A DNA stretch of 53,915 nucleotides from Pedobacter sp. ASV19 (GTDB taxonomy: Bacteria > Bacteroidota > Bacteroidia > Sphingobacteriales > Sphingobacteriaceae): NCBI RefSeq assembly GCF_016429005.1, contig NZ_JAELTV010000003.1:1-53915 (forward strand). Reading direction: 5' to 3'. The notes beneath the pieces were generated by a model. The model saw only the letters and a program-made list of their open reading frames with translations. It was not told the origin of the DNA and made no database searches. The position numbers were made by a program, and so were the translations under genes. Shown here in pieces: positions 19,101 through 26,678 of the stretch (position 1 is its first letter; every line of letters starts with the position of its first letter).

Positions 19101-20186
19101 GACATCAGCACCTTAAGACATTTCCAGGGTTACTCTGGTTTATTCAAAAGTCTGGATAAGGAATACGAAAACACCAAATGCAGGCTGGTGAGCCTCACCT
19201 CCAAAATGCAGGCAGAAGAAATCGCCCGCATCACTTTAAATGAAATCTTACATCCGGATGCGCCTTCTGAAGTTATCTATGATGGCCGCAACAGACAGAT
19301 CCTGGAGCTCATTCCTTCTGAACTGGTTACAGGAAATGCTGCAGATTCTCCAATTCAACTGGATAAAGATGGCGTTGTACTGGTGCTTGGCGGTGCGCAG
19401 GGCATCACTTCAAAACTAATGCTCCATTTTGCACAGGAACATCCTTGCAGGTATATCCTGATGGGCCGTTCGCCTGATCCTCGTCAAAATGGTCTGGAAG
19501 CTTATGCGGAATTGGAAAGCAAAGAAGAGATCAGAAGTTTTCTGATCCAGCAGGGCAACAGCAGAAAACCCGCAGAAATAGAGATGGAAACCTCCAGAAT
19601 TTATAAAAACAACCAGATCCTGCAAACCATTACAGCGCTGGAACAAAGCGGCTGTGTGGTGGATTATACTGCACTTGATTTACGGGATGAAGATGGACTG
19701 AGAAGTTTTATCCATAAGGTTTACCAGAAATATGACCGCATAGACGGGGTTATCCATGGTGCGGGTTTGCTGGAAGATAAATTGTTCCACAGCAAAACCC
19801 TGGATTCTTTTCAGCGGGTATTCGATACCAAGGTAACGCCTTTAAGGGTACTTGCCGAGCAATTGCGTCCGGAAACCCAGTTTGTTATTTTCTTCTCGAG
19901 TATCGCTTCGGTGTATGGTAACCGCGGACAAACCGACTATGCCGCGGCAAACAGTGTGATGGACAGGTATGCCTGGGCACTGAAAGAAAAGATCAGTGGT
20001 AAGGTGATGGCGATCAACTGGGGGCCATGGAAAGGTGCGGGTATGGTTTCGGCCAGTCTGGAAAAAGAATATGAACGGAGGGGTATTTCTATGATCCCGC
20101 TGGAGGATGGAATGGAAACCTTTGTCAATGAATTAAAATACGGAAATGAAAGCCAGGTACTGATCATGGCAGGAAGCAACTGGTAG
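13197..20186 (+). CDS. Type I iterative PKS/PUFA-synthase-like protein A (NPD-NPD-KS-AT-ACP-ACP-KR)
   Basis: A 2329-residue megasynthase. Residues about 1-200 and 285-540 are two tandem nitropropane-dioxygenase-like TIM barrels resembling PfaD enoyl reductases (QGGVGSHTAAA in the first; IAQGPMTRVSD and FEGRECGGHVGP in the second). The ketosynthase spans about 645-1085 with Cys832, His967 and His1007. The acyltransferase spans about 1185-1480 with GQGSQ, Ser1275 (GHSYGE) and His1380. Two ACPs carry the PUFA-synthase-type motif LSIDSIKR with Ser1692 and Ser1797. The ketoreductase lies at about 2058-2290, with GGAQGI and a Ser/Tyr/Asn set in FFSSIAS and YAAAN. There is no DH and no thioesterase; DH is in the next gene. 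Every listed active-site residue is intact. The likely role is building a partly or fully reduced acyl chain with protein B, which starts 2 bp later. The product is unknown. Confidence 0.93.
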   Translation: MKTPLIIGITPFEKPDLSLVLALEKAGAFPVLHLGRNLELAQEALEQLAATSSAGFGICFGSADLKGLNLLPKTQLVIAPYGLNISRQQGTKLFYQIHNLAEARNAQAEKADGIIVKGNEGAGLVGYESSYILFQRVIQEIKDIPVYVQGGVGSHTAAALVACGAAGVVLDSQLALFPECTAPAAIKQVCEKLNGNETKLIGRYRVLARPNSPALPEEVSEETLLTYFNDFDLEKSYLSMGQDIALATDLVARYRKLDKMVFGFKEAIYGHLNQAKSLNVIRPDNALAQDLQITYPIAQGPMTRVSDVAPFAQAVGEAGALPFIALSLLKGQQARELIRETKQRSGNRPWGVGILGFAPAELREEQLEYIKAEMPPVVLIAGGRPSQAKPLEKLGIKTFLHVPSVSLLDMFLKEGARRFVFEGRECGGHVGPLSSMVLWEKQIERLLLEDKPEEISVFFAGGIHDALSSAFVAVLSASIAAKGVKVGVLMGTAYLYTKEAVQTGAIREQFQEQACQSDDTVLLETAPGHETRCLNSNFALFFNQEKQRLLKAGVDKKEIWAKLETLNVGRLRIAAKGIERQGDQLVAIDEQGQLNLGMYMIGQVAAMWNKVISILDLHKDVAEGNYTYIKEALLPAPPEAKEKSLHVAIVGMACIFPGAKNIEEYWRNIVLGQDAVTEVPDERWNKQLYYNPESTAGDMSHSKWGGFIPKIDFDPLEYGIPPQSLAAIEPTQLLSLMVAKQAMENAGYTDGNFNADNVSVIIGAEGGNDLANSYSFRGFYKQVFGEMPEELDAALPKTTEDSFPGILANVISGRITNRLNLGGRNFTVDAACASSLAALDLACQELFLEKSDMVLAGGADLHNGINDYLMFSSTHALSRKGRCATFDAEADGIALGEGVAMLVLKREEDAIRDGDKIYAVIQGIGGSSDGKSLGLTAPRKSGQVKALARAYDQAGISPAVLGLVEAHGTGTVVGDKTELSALTDMLNQSGALAGQTHLGSVKTQIGHTKCAAGLAGLIKATLAVYHGVKPPTIHLKNPNSYYNPATSPFAFHTEAGLWMEEKRYAGVSAFGFGGTNFHAVIESGPAAKSSAVLQSWPSELFVFRGNTYEEASAQLGAVKTLLEGNDNISLKDIAFSLATASSKPVQLSIVADRDEDLIMKIDLALSGVESKDTYITRKKEGKVAFMFPGQGSQRINMARDLFVIFPAMRSLLKGHGEYEQVLFPNAVFNDAALKAQKERIKDTRMAQPLLGIVDLAIANFLKDLGIEPDMVAGHSYGELPALCFAGAFDTDQLVHLSEQRARAILEAVEGEDTGAMIAVSCKEEDINKFIDGQQDVYAVNFNSPGQLVLAGTTPAIEKLSETLKTAKLSFKRLEVACAFHSPIVARSKELYKEVLDKISFHTLERPVWSNTTAGLYPVKGEEVKQRLCEHLVKPVKFVEQVQQMYADGARIFIEVGPGKVLSALAKNCLGKEELLLHAEDNGHNKITHLLCTIADYMATGRPVRLEKLFEGRDARLLDLGQPDQYKKKPSVWIVDGQHAVPSTGKLPAYGALPITEPLKMKDTPLKKETIYIPSNPAEQMMQEYLNTMKMMIQSQRDVMLSFLGQNPSAGQPAFFQQAPQIQQAANKIEAPQRQSPATASSAPQPTVAQPASPSKNLDVKLVLLQVVSDKTGYPQEMLGMEMDLEADLSIDSIKRMEIIGALRTALGGFSTSDENADLFMEQLAGIKTLNGLVHWIKEHAQTSPQEQTEAIEPNATLAFSKKELTGVLLAIVSEKTGYPQDMLGLDLDLEADLSIDSIKRMEIIGELKVKIGFNQGEDADENIMEKLASIKSLNGLADWISESGTEASEESSGKKESLSRLRFELIPSELLNAEPSGLRGLRFAVTDDQGTQAPAIKSLFEQHGAVVDIVGLNDPLTGYQGIILLNLFSAPKKNSLIDHLGMIKSIDLEELKWVYLISDTKGHWNEGSDISTLRHFQGYSGLFKSLDKEYENTKCRLVSLTSKMQAEEIARITLNEILHPDAPSEVIYDGRNRQILELIPSELVTGNAADSPIQLDKDGVVLVLGGAQGITSKLMLHFAQEHPCRYILMGRSPDPRQNGLEAYAELESKEEIRSFLIQQGNSRKPAEIEMETSRIYKNNQILQTITALEQSGCVVDYTALDLRDEDGLRSFIHKVYQKYDRIDGVIHGAGLLEDKLFHSKTLDSFQRVFDTKVTPLRVLAEQLRPETQFVIFFSSIASVYGNRGQTDYAAANSVMDRYAWALKEKISGKVMAINWGPWKGAGMVSASLEKEYERRGISMIPLEDGMETFVNELKYGNESQVLIMAGSNW

Positions 20187-20188
20187 GT

Positions 20189-23100
20189 ATGAACAGAACA
20201 GACGTTGCCATCATTGGAATGTCCTGCATCTTCCCCGGCGCGGCAGATGCAGAGGCCTTCTGGCAAAACATTATAAATAAGGTAGATTCTACGCAGCTTG
20301 TTCCGGAAGATCGCATTGACCCGGTGCATTTTGATCCGGACACGAGCGGTGTAGATCGGTTTTACTGTAACCGCGGAGGCTTTATTCCCGACTTTAGTTT
20401 TGATCCTGCCGTTTTTGGCATCCTTCCTGTAGCCGTTGAAGGCACCGAACCGGATCATTTGCTCACCATCAGCCTGGTGCACAAGGCCCTGGAAGATGCG
20501 GGTGTTTTCAGAAAAAACATCCCACTGGACCAGACCGGTATGATCATCGGCAAGGGAAACTATACCGGGCCCGGCGCGACCAGGGCCATTGAGATTGTGC
20601 GTACAGGTGAGCAGATTGCCCATGTGCTCCGGGATCTGTTGCCGCATTTGAGCGCTGGAGAGATTGAACAGGTCAAAAAAGAATTCCAGGCCCGAAAAGG
20701 GCGTTTTGGTCCGGATACGGCTATGGGGCTGATTCCAAACCTGGTGGCGTCTTTAGTCGCCAACCGTTTAAACCTGGGCGGCGTAGCCTATACCCTGGAT
20801 GCGGCTTGTGCCAGTTCACTGATTGCCGTAGACCATGCCTTACAGGAACTCCGGACCAAACGCTGCAATATGGTGGTGGCCGGAGGAGTTCATGTGTGTC
20901 AGAATGCGGCCTTCTGGAGTATTTTCACGCAGCTGGGTGCACTTTCACAAAAAGGAAAGATCAGTCCTTTCGATGCGGGTGCCGATGGCTTGCTGATTGG
21001 TGAAGGCTGTGGTTTTGTGGTCCTGAAACGACTGGAAGATGCGGAGAAAGATGGAGACCGGATCTATGCCCTGATTAAAGGCGTGGGGGTAAGCAGTGAC
21101 GGCAGCGGGACCAGCGTGATGAGTCCCTCTGTAAAAGGACAGCTCAGGGCCATGGCCCAGGCCTGGGAACATGCGGGGATTGAAACTAAAGACATTGGTT
21201 ATATTGAAGCCCACGGTACAGGTACACCTTTGGGTGATAAAACAGAACTGGAAACCCTGGCGCAGTTTTTCGGGCAGGACCCTGCTTTACCTAAAGCAGG
21301 GATAGGCTCGGTGAAATCCAATATTGGCCATGCGATGCCTGCATCGGGTATCGCCGGCTTGATTAAAACCACTCTGGCGCTGTATCATGGTATTATCCCA
21401 CCGACCTTGCACTGCGAAAATCCTTCTGCACAAGTCAAAGAAACACGTTTTACACCCGTGCAGGAAGCTCAAAACTGGGCGGATTCTGGTCTGCCCCGGA
21501 TTGCGGGAGTAAATGCCTTTGGTTTTGGCGGGATCAATGCTCATGCCGTATTGCAAAGTTATGGAACACCTGTTGTGCGACAGAAAACGGATAAGGTTTT
21601 GTTACTGGCCCGCCAGAGTCATCAGGATTTACTGAAGGCGCTCGAGTCTGGGGATCAGCATCCTGGAGAGGGTTCATACCGCATCGCGGTCTTTGACCCC
21701 AGCCCGGAACGCTTGCAGAAAGCCCTGAAGGTTGCCACCAAGAACAAGGCCTGGCGCAATAAACAAGATATATGGTATACCAATGAGCCTCTGCTGCTCA
21801 ATGGCGGAAAAATTGCTTTTGTTTTCCCTGGCCTGGATGGCCTTGCGGGAGGCGAAATTGATAGTGTGGCTGCACATTTTAACCTGTCCCGGCAAAACAT
21901 CAGCAAAGCGGGAGGTTTACTGGACGAGGCGCTGAAGATATTAGACAAAAGCCGCATCCTGGACACTGCACTGAAGCAACTGGGTATCCTGCCTGCAATG
22001 AATGCCGGGCACAGTCTGGGAGAATGGCTGGCCGCGAGGTCTTCCGAACTCACTGAGGAGTCTTCTGTATTACAGTTGCTCCAGTACCTGAACCCGGAAA
22101 CTTTTGAACTTAAAGACTCGAGGTTTATTGCCCTGGGTTGTGGAACAGAACAGGTTGCAGACCTGCTTTCCAACATTAAAGACCTTTACCTTTCTAACGA
22201 CAATTGCCCGCAGCAGGTCATCCTGTGCGGAACAAATGCGGCTCTGGAAGAACTGGTCCCCATTTTAAAGAGCCGGCAGATCTTTCACCAGATCCTGCCT
22301 TTTCAGTCCGGTTTCCATTCCCCTTTTGTAGCGGATAAACTGGAAACCATGCTGGAAGGCATGAACCAGATGCAATTTAAAAAGACAAGCATTCCCTTAT
22401 GGTCTGCCACCACTCTCGATGTGTATCCGGAAGGTTTTGAAGCCATCCGGCAGCTCAGTGTGGAACACCTGATCCAGCCGGTACGCTTTCGTGAACTGAC
22501 CGAACGCTTATATGAACAAGGCGCAAGAGTTTTTATACAGGTAGGTTCTGGGGGCTTGGTTGGTTTTATCGACGATACTTTAAAAGGCAGGAGTTTCAGC
22601 ACCATCTCTTCCAATGTACCGATCCGCTCTGGCCTGACCCAGCTTCAGCGGGTGATAGCGGCTCTTTTTGTAGAAGGCAGGCTGGCCAACCAGGCTTTTA
22701 TGGGTTATCCGGAACATCCGGCTAGCCCTGCAAGTGGAATCAGGCTGGAATTGGGCCTGCCACTGATCAGCCATATGGCTGCGCTTAAAAAACTGGCCCA
22801 GCACCCCGAAGGTCGGGTATACCAACAGGAGGTCCTTCTGGAAGACGTTACCGATCCGGTGATGCGTGCCTTCCAGGAGAATATGCAGGAAATGATAGGC
22901 CTGCAGTCTGAAATGTTGCACTTGTTCCAAAACAGGGCTGATCAACCACATTACGCCGTTACTCTGCAAGCGCCCCGGATTCCTTTCTTTAGGGATCTGG
23001 ATGTGAACTTGCAAAACTGCCCATACCTGGTAGACCATGCCTTGCTCCGGCAGCCCAAAGGATGGCCGGTTGTAGAAGATATGGATCCGGTGATCCCAAT

Positions 23101-24421
23101 GACGATGATCTTTGAGCTTTTTGGAGAAATCGCAGCAGAACAATCACCGGGAGAAAGAGTTTCCAAAATTCAGAACATCCAGGTTTTTCAATGGATGAAT
23201 GTGGCGAAGCCTTTCCAGCAAAGGGTTCTTGGCGAATGGAAGAGCCAGGATCTGGCCTCGCTTCGTCTGGAGCGTTTTGCCCAGGCAGAGGTTTTACTTT
23301 CTGCTCAGCATGCGGAAGTTCCGGCTCTGAAGTTTGATATTGGCCGGAACCTGAATATCCAAAGGACACCGGAACAGATCTATGAAGAACATATGTTCCA
23401 TGGACCGGGTTACCAGGGAATACGAAGCCTTGTCGCCGTAGGCGAAAAAGGCATTACCGGGATAATCGAGGGTGCTGCGGGTAAAGGTTCTTTACTGGAC
23501 AATGCCGGACAGCTTTTTGGTTTATGGCTGCAACTCACCCTTCAGAAAGACCGCATAGCCTTCCCGGTAAAAATACAGGAGATTGAATTCTTCGGGGAAC
23601 TCTCCGATCAGCAAGGCTTTTTTGAATGCACCTGCCAGCTCACTGAACTGAACGAGGAGTTTGCCACCGGAAATTTCTTGATCAAAAGGAATGAGCAGGT
23701 TTGGGCCCTTATTACCGGCTGGCAGAACCGAAGACTGGAGATTGACGAGGCCTTATGGCGGGTTTCGATGTCGCCCCTGCACAACCGTCTTTCTGAAGAA
23801 ATTGCGCCCGGAGTTTTTATGTTCCATCAGGCCTACAGCCGTGTGGTTTCCTGGGATTTCATTTTAAAACGTTATTTCAACCAGACAGAGAAAAAACACC
23901 ATACTTCCTTATTGCCCAACAAAAGAAAGGAATGGCTGATCAGTCGGGTAGCAGTTAAAGACGCCGTAAGAAATCTCCTGAACCTGGAAAAACAGCAGGC
24001 CTGCTATCCCATTGAACTGGAAATAGGTTCTGACGAGGTCCGAAAGCCTTATGTAACCGGTCCTGGAACAGATGACATCCAGATTTCTATTGCACATAAA
24101 GGAACAGATGCAGTGGGTATCGCCAGGTACAACAGCCCGGTGGGCATAGACATAGAACAAATTGAAGAACGGAGTCAGGGCTTTTATGAAATGGTCTTTT
24201 CTGAATCAGAACAGGCCCTGCTTGCCGGCAAAGAAAAAAATGAATGGGCCACCCGGTTCTGGGTAGCCAAAGAGGCTTATGGAAAATACCTGGGTAAAGG
24301 GCTGCAGGGAAATCCAAAGACCTATACCATAGAAGAGATCAGAGGAGAAGAACTCCGGATCAACGATATTTTCATATACACTATAAAACATAAAAATTAT
24401 ATCATCGGATGGACACAATAG
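20189..24421 (+). CDS. Type I PKS/PUFA-synthase-like protein B (KS-AT-DH-PPTase)
   Basis: A 1410-residue partner of protein A. The KS (about 3-450) has Cys207 (DAACASS), His342 (EAHGTGT) and His381, a complete triad, so it is not a chain-length-factor mimic by these residues. The AT-like domain (about 535-840) is divergent at its front (FPGLDG in place of GQGSQ) but keeps Ser609 (GHSLGE) and His710 (GFHSP). The double-hotdog dehydratase (about 930-1190) has His950 in the H-x8-P pattern DHALLRQPKGWP, and Asp1104 in LLDNAGQ. The C-terminal Sfp-like phosphopantetheinyl transferase has GIDIE (Asp1321, Glu1323) and AKEAYGK (Lys1361, Glu1362), and can probably activate the operon's own ACPs. The last 13 bp overlap the ACP gene. 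PPTase fused to DH differs from the separate PfaE of classical PUFA loci. Confidence 0.92.
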   Translation: MNRTDVAIIGMSCIFPGAADAEAFWQNIINKVDSTQLVPEDRIDPVHFDPDTSGVDRFYCNRGGFIPDFSFDPAVFGILPVAVEGTEPDHLLTISLVHKALEDAGVFRKNIPLDQTGMIIGKGNYTGPGATRAIEIVRTGEQIAHVLRDLLPHLSAGEIEQVKKEFQARKGRFGPDTAMGLIPNLVASLVANRLNLGGVAYTLDAACASSLIAVDHALQELRTKRCNMVVAGGVHVCQNAAFWSIFTQLGALSQKGKISPFDAGADGLLIGEGCGFVVLKRLEDAEKDGDRIYALIKGVGVSSDGSGTSVMSPSVKGQLRAMAQAWEHAGIETKDIGYIEAHGTGTPLGDKTELETLAQFFGQDPALPKAGIGSVKSNIGHAMPASGIAGLIKTTLALYHGIIPPTLHCENPSAQVKETRFTPVQEAQNWADSGLPRIAGVNAFGFGGINAHAVLQSYGTPVVRQKTDKVLLLARQSHQDLLKALESGDQHPGEGSYRIAVFDPSPERLQKALKVATKNKAWRNKQDIWYTNEPLLLNGGKIAFVFPGLDGLAGGEIDSVAAHFNLSRQNISKAGGLLDEALKILDKSRILDTALKQLGILPAMNAGHSLGEWLAARSSELTEESSVLQLLQYLNPETFELKDSRFIALGCGTEQVADLLSNIKDLYLSNDNCPQQVILCGTNAALEELVPILKSRQIFHQILPFQSGFHSPFVADKLETMLEGMNQMQFKKTSIPLWSATTLDVYPEGFEAIRQLSVEHLIQPVRFRELTERLYEQGARVFIQVGSGGLVGFIDDTLKGRSFSTISSNVPIRSGLTQLQRVIAALFVEGRLANQAFMGYPEHPASPASGIRLELGLPLISHMAALKKLAQHPEGRVYQQEVLLEDVTDPVMRAFQENMQEMIGLQSEMLHLFQNRADQPHYAVTLQAPRIPFFRDLDVNLQNCPYLVDHALLRQPKGWPVVEDMDPVIPMTMIFELFGEIAAEQSPGERVSKIQNIQVFQWMNVAKPFQQRVLGEWKSQDLASLRLERFAQAEVLLSAQHAEVPALKFDIGRNLNIQRTPEQIYEEHMFHGPGYQGIRSLVAVGEKGITGIIEGAAGKGSLLDNAGQLFGLWLQLTLQKDRIAFPVKIQEIEFFGELSDQQGFFECTCQLTELNEEFATGNFLIKRNEQVWALITGWQNRRLEIDEALWRVSMSPLHNRLSEEIAPGVFMFHQAYSRVVSWDFILKRYFNQTEKKHHTSLLPNKRKEWLISRVAVKDAVRNLLNLEKQQACYPIELEIGSDEVRKPYVTGPGTDDIQISIAHKGTDAVGIARYNSPVGIDIEQIEERSQGFYEMVFSESEQALLAGKEKNEWATRFWVAKEAYGKYLGKGLQGNPKTYTIEEIRGEELRINDIFIYTIKHKNYIIGWTQ

Positions 24422-24711
24422 TATCAACAGCAAAACTGAACAGCAGCGAAATCTTTGATTTGATGAAGCAATTTATTACCGAGGTGATCGGGGAAGAATT
24501 TGCAGAAGAAATGGACATTTCTATGGAGAATTCCTTTACCAAGGACCTGGAAATGGACAGCATAGAGATCGTTTCCTTTTCTGAAAAAATAAAAGCACAC
24601 TTCGGGGATCAGATTGATTTTACCGGGTGGCTGTCTAACATGGACCTGGACGAACTGATCAACCTGAAGCTCGGCACCATTGTCGATTATATAGAGCAAT
24701 GCCAATCCTAA
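24409..24711 (+). CDS. Stand-alone acyl carrier protein
   Basis: A 100-residue four-helix carrier protein with the phosphopantetheine site at Ser51 in LEMDSIEI, preceded by acidic residues as in typical ACPs. It overlaps the end of the PKS B gene by 13 bp and the following hydrolase gene by another 13 bp, so the three are translationally coupled. Its site differs from the LSIDSIKR sites of the embedded ACPs. It may therefore serve a different step, such as starter loading or handing the finished chain to the acyltransferases; this is inference. Confidence 0.93.
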   Translation: MDTIVSTAKLNSSEIFDLMKQFITEVIGEEFAEEMDISMENSFTKDLEMDSIEIVSFSEKIKAHFGDQIDFTGWLSNMDLDELINLKLGTIVDYIEQCQS

Positions 24712-25463
24712 ACATCAACAACCGGGAAGTACATATCCAGGAGCTGAACAAAGGGGCTGCCGAAACGGTCTTGCTGGTACATGGCATGTTCAGCAACCTT
24801 TCTGTGTATTATTTTAATATTGCTCCTCTGCTCGCTCAGCATTTCCATGTGGTGATGTATGACCTGAAAAGTCATGGGCTAAGTGAAAGGACCGCCTCGG
24901 GCTACGATCTGGACAGTATGACCAATGACCTGCTGGCCCTGATGAACAGCCTGGGTCTTTCTAAGGTGCACCTTGCCGGGTATAGTTTTGGGGGGCTGAT
25001 CGCTTTAAAAATGGCGCTGCGTTTTCCTGAAAGGATCGGCCGGCTTGCCGTGATTGAAGCTCCGGACCCCAATGACGATAAAACAAGGGATATTATTGAC
25101 GATTACAGCAGGGAGTTCCTGGAGCATTATGTGCAGAATTTTACCGACACCACGAAGGTAAAAATGGGCAAAAGGCAAATGGAACGCAACCACCGGATGT
25201 ACGAATACCTGTTCCACCAGACCAGTATTAAAAGTGATATGCTGGCGGAACGGGATTTTTTCCAATGCGCAGCATTCTCCCGCATTTCGCAGCAGACCTT
25301 GCTTTTGTATGGCTCGGCCTCCAATTGTCTTGGAGCAGGAAAGCGCTTGCAGGAGCAAATTGGGTTTTGTGTTTTGGAGGAGATTGCGGGCGACCATAAT
25401 ATCCCTATCCAGGATCCGGCAAGTGTTGGAACCCGGATGTCTGTATTTTTTAAAAATGAATAG
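24699..25463 (+). CDS. Alpha/beta hydrolase
   Basis: A 254-residue alpha/beta-hydrolase fold protein without signal peptide. The oxyanion strand reads VLLVHGMF, the nucleophile elbow is GYSFGG with Ser96, and the catalytic His is probably His233 in AGDHNIP. Position directly after the ACP, with a 13-bp overlap, suggests it releases or edits the acyl chain as a thioesterase substitute, since neither megasynthase has a TE domain. It could instead hydrolyse or transfer an ester in the final lipid. Confidence 0.88.
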   Translation: MPILNINNREVHIQELNKGAAETVLLVHGMFSNLSVYYFNIAPLLAQHFHVVMYDLKSHGLSERTASGYDLDSMTNDLLALMNSLGLSKVHLAGYSFGGLIALKMALRFPERIGRLAVIEAPDPNDDKTRDIIDDYSREFLEHYVQNFTDTTKVKMGKRQMERNHRMYEYLFHQTSIKSDMLAERDFFQCAAFSRISQQTLLLYGSASNCLGAGKRLQEQIGFCVLEEIAGDHNIPIQDPASVGTRMSVFFKNE

Positions 25464-25468
25464 AACTT

Positions 25469-26668
25469 ATGGCAAGATTTGCATTTATAGTGCCGCCTTT
25501 AACCGGCCATATTAATCCGACACTGAGTATAGGCGCTGTTTTGTTACAGCAGGGGCATGAAGTGGCCTGGATCTCCCTGGATGCTGCCTTGTCTAAAAAG
25601 CTTCCGGAAGGAGGAAAGCTTTTATGGATCAGCTATGCAGAAGATGACCAGCAGAAACGGGAAAGTGAAAAATACCTGGACATCATCACCAAAAAGATCG
25701 TGTATGGTATAGACAGCATTAAGTTTCTTTATGAGGAGGTGCTGATTCCGTTGAACCGTCACTCTTATGAGGGGATTTGCAGTCTGTTGGATCAGTACCA
25801 GCCCGACCTGGTGATCACCGATCACCAGATGTTTGCCGGAGCGATAGCTGCCCTGCAGAAAAAGATCCCTTATGCCACATCGGTGACTGCTCCGGCCGCA
25901 CTTAAAGTGATGGACGAACTGCCCAAGATCCACGAATGGGAAAACAGCCAGATCATAAGCCTCCAAAAAGAGCTTGGACTGGATCTGGAGCAAAGCGTGG
26001 CTTGTTCTGATCTGCTGACCCTGGTTTTAACATCTAAGGCATTTTTTGGAGAATTGGAACTTCCTTCCGCTTATCGTTTTACCGGACCTGTGATCCACAA
26101 AAGAACAGGCAATGCGCCTGAATTTGACTGGAACAGGTTGGAAAAAGCTAAAGCGCAGCGCAAAATACTGGTCAGCATAGGTACTACTTTCGACCACGAG
26201 CACAAGAAAGCTTTTTTTGAAAAAGTGGTGGAAGCCTTCTCTGATCAGCCTTTAACGGTCATCGTGGTTTCAGACCCTGACTTGTTTGAGGCCTGGCCGG
26301 AAAATTTCATCGTGCAGCGGAACATTCCTCAGCTCGAACTGCTGCCTCATCTGGATGCAGTGATTTGCCATGGCGGTCACAACACGGTTTGCGAAACCCT
26401 CACCAATGGACTTCCTATGGTGGTGATCCCGATTGCTTATGACCAGAGTCATGTGGCTGGCCGTGTCGTTCGGGTGGGTGCAGGTTTACGTTTAAATTTT
26501 AACCGCTTTAAAGCCCGGCACCTCAAGGAGGCTACAGAAGAGATATTAAGTAGCGACCAATACAAAACAGCAGCCCGGCAAATCAGTGCATCCTTTGCTG
26601 CAGCCGGGGGAACCCATGCTGCCGCAGATTTGCTGGTGCAACAAGCCGAACTCGTCTACCCTATTTAA
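25469..26668 (+). CDS. GT1-type (MGT/UGT-like) glycosyltransferase 1
   Basis: A 399-residue GT-B fold glycosyltransferase of the macrolide/UGT type. The N-terminal acceptor domain opens FIVPPLTGHINPTL with His14 in the catalytic-base position. The C-terminal nucleotide-sugar domain has the CHGGHNT motif with His301, followed by PIAYDQSHVA. There is no signal peptide or membrane helix, so it should work on the cytoplasmic side using a nucleotide sugar. It starts 5 bp after the hydrolase and is followed 10 bp later by a clear paralogue, suggesting two sequential sugar additions to the operon's product. The sugar cannot be predicted; a CrtX-like carotenoid-type acceptor is a remote alternative. 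Confidence 0.92.
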   Translation: MARFAFIVPPLTGHINPTLSIGAVLLQQGHEVAWISLDAALSKKLPEGGKLLWISYAEDDQQKRESEKYLDIITKKIVYGIDSIKFLYEEVLIPLNRHSYEGICSLLDQYQPDLVITDHQMFAGAIAALQKKIPYATSVTAPAALKVMDELPKIHEWENSQIISLQKELGLDLEQSVACSDLLTLVLTSKAFFGELELPSAYRFTGPVIHKRTGNAPEFDWNRLEKAKAQRKILVSIGTTFDHEHKKAFFEKVVEAFSDQPLTVIVVSDPDLFEAWPENFIVQRNIPQLELLPHLDAVICHGGHNTVCETLTNGLPMVVIPIAYDQSHVAGRVVRVGAGLRLNFNRFKARHLKEATEEILSSDQYKTAARQISASFAAAGGTHAAADLLVQQAELVYPI

Positions 26669-26678
26669 CAAAGAAATT

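Noticed and set aside
19937-20647. A 236-codon minus-strand frame spanning the PKS A/B junction
   Set aside because: It overlaps two clear coding regions in antisense, and its composition looks like a reverse reading of KR and KS sequence.
13197-24421. Modular polyketide synthase for an antibiotic such as a macrolide
   Set aside because: There is one KS per protein, LSIDSIKR-type tandem ACPs, PfaD-like domains and a DH in trans. These fit an iterative PUFA-synthase-like system better than an assembly line.
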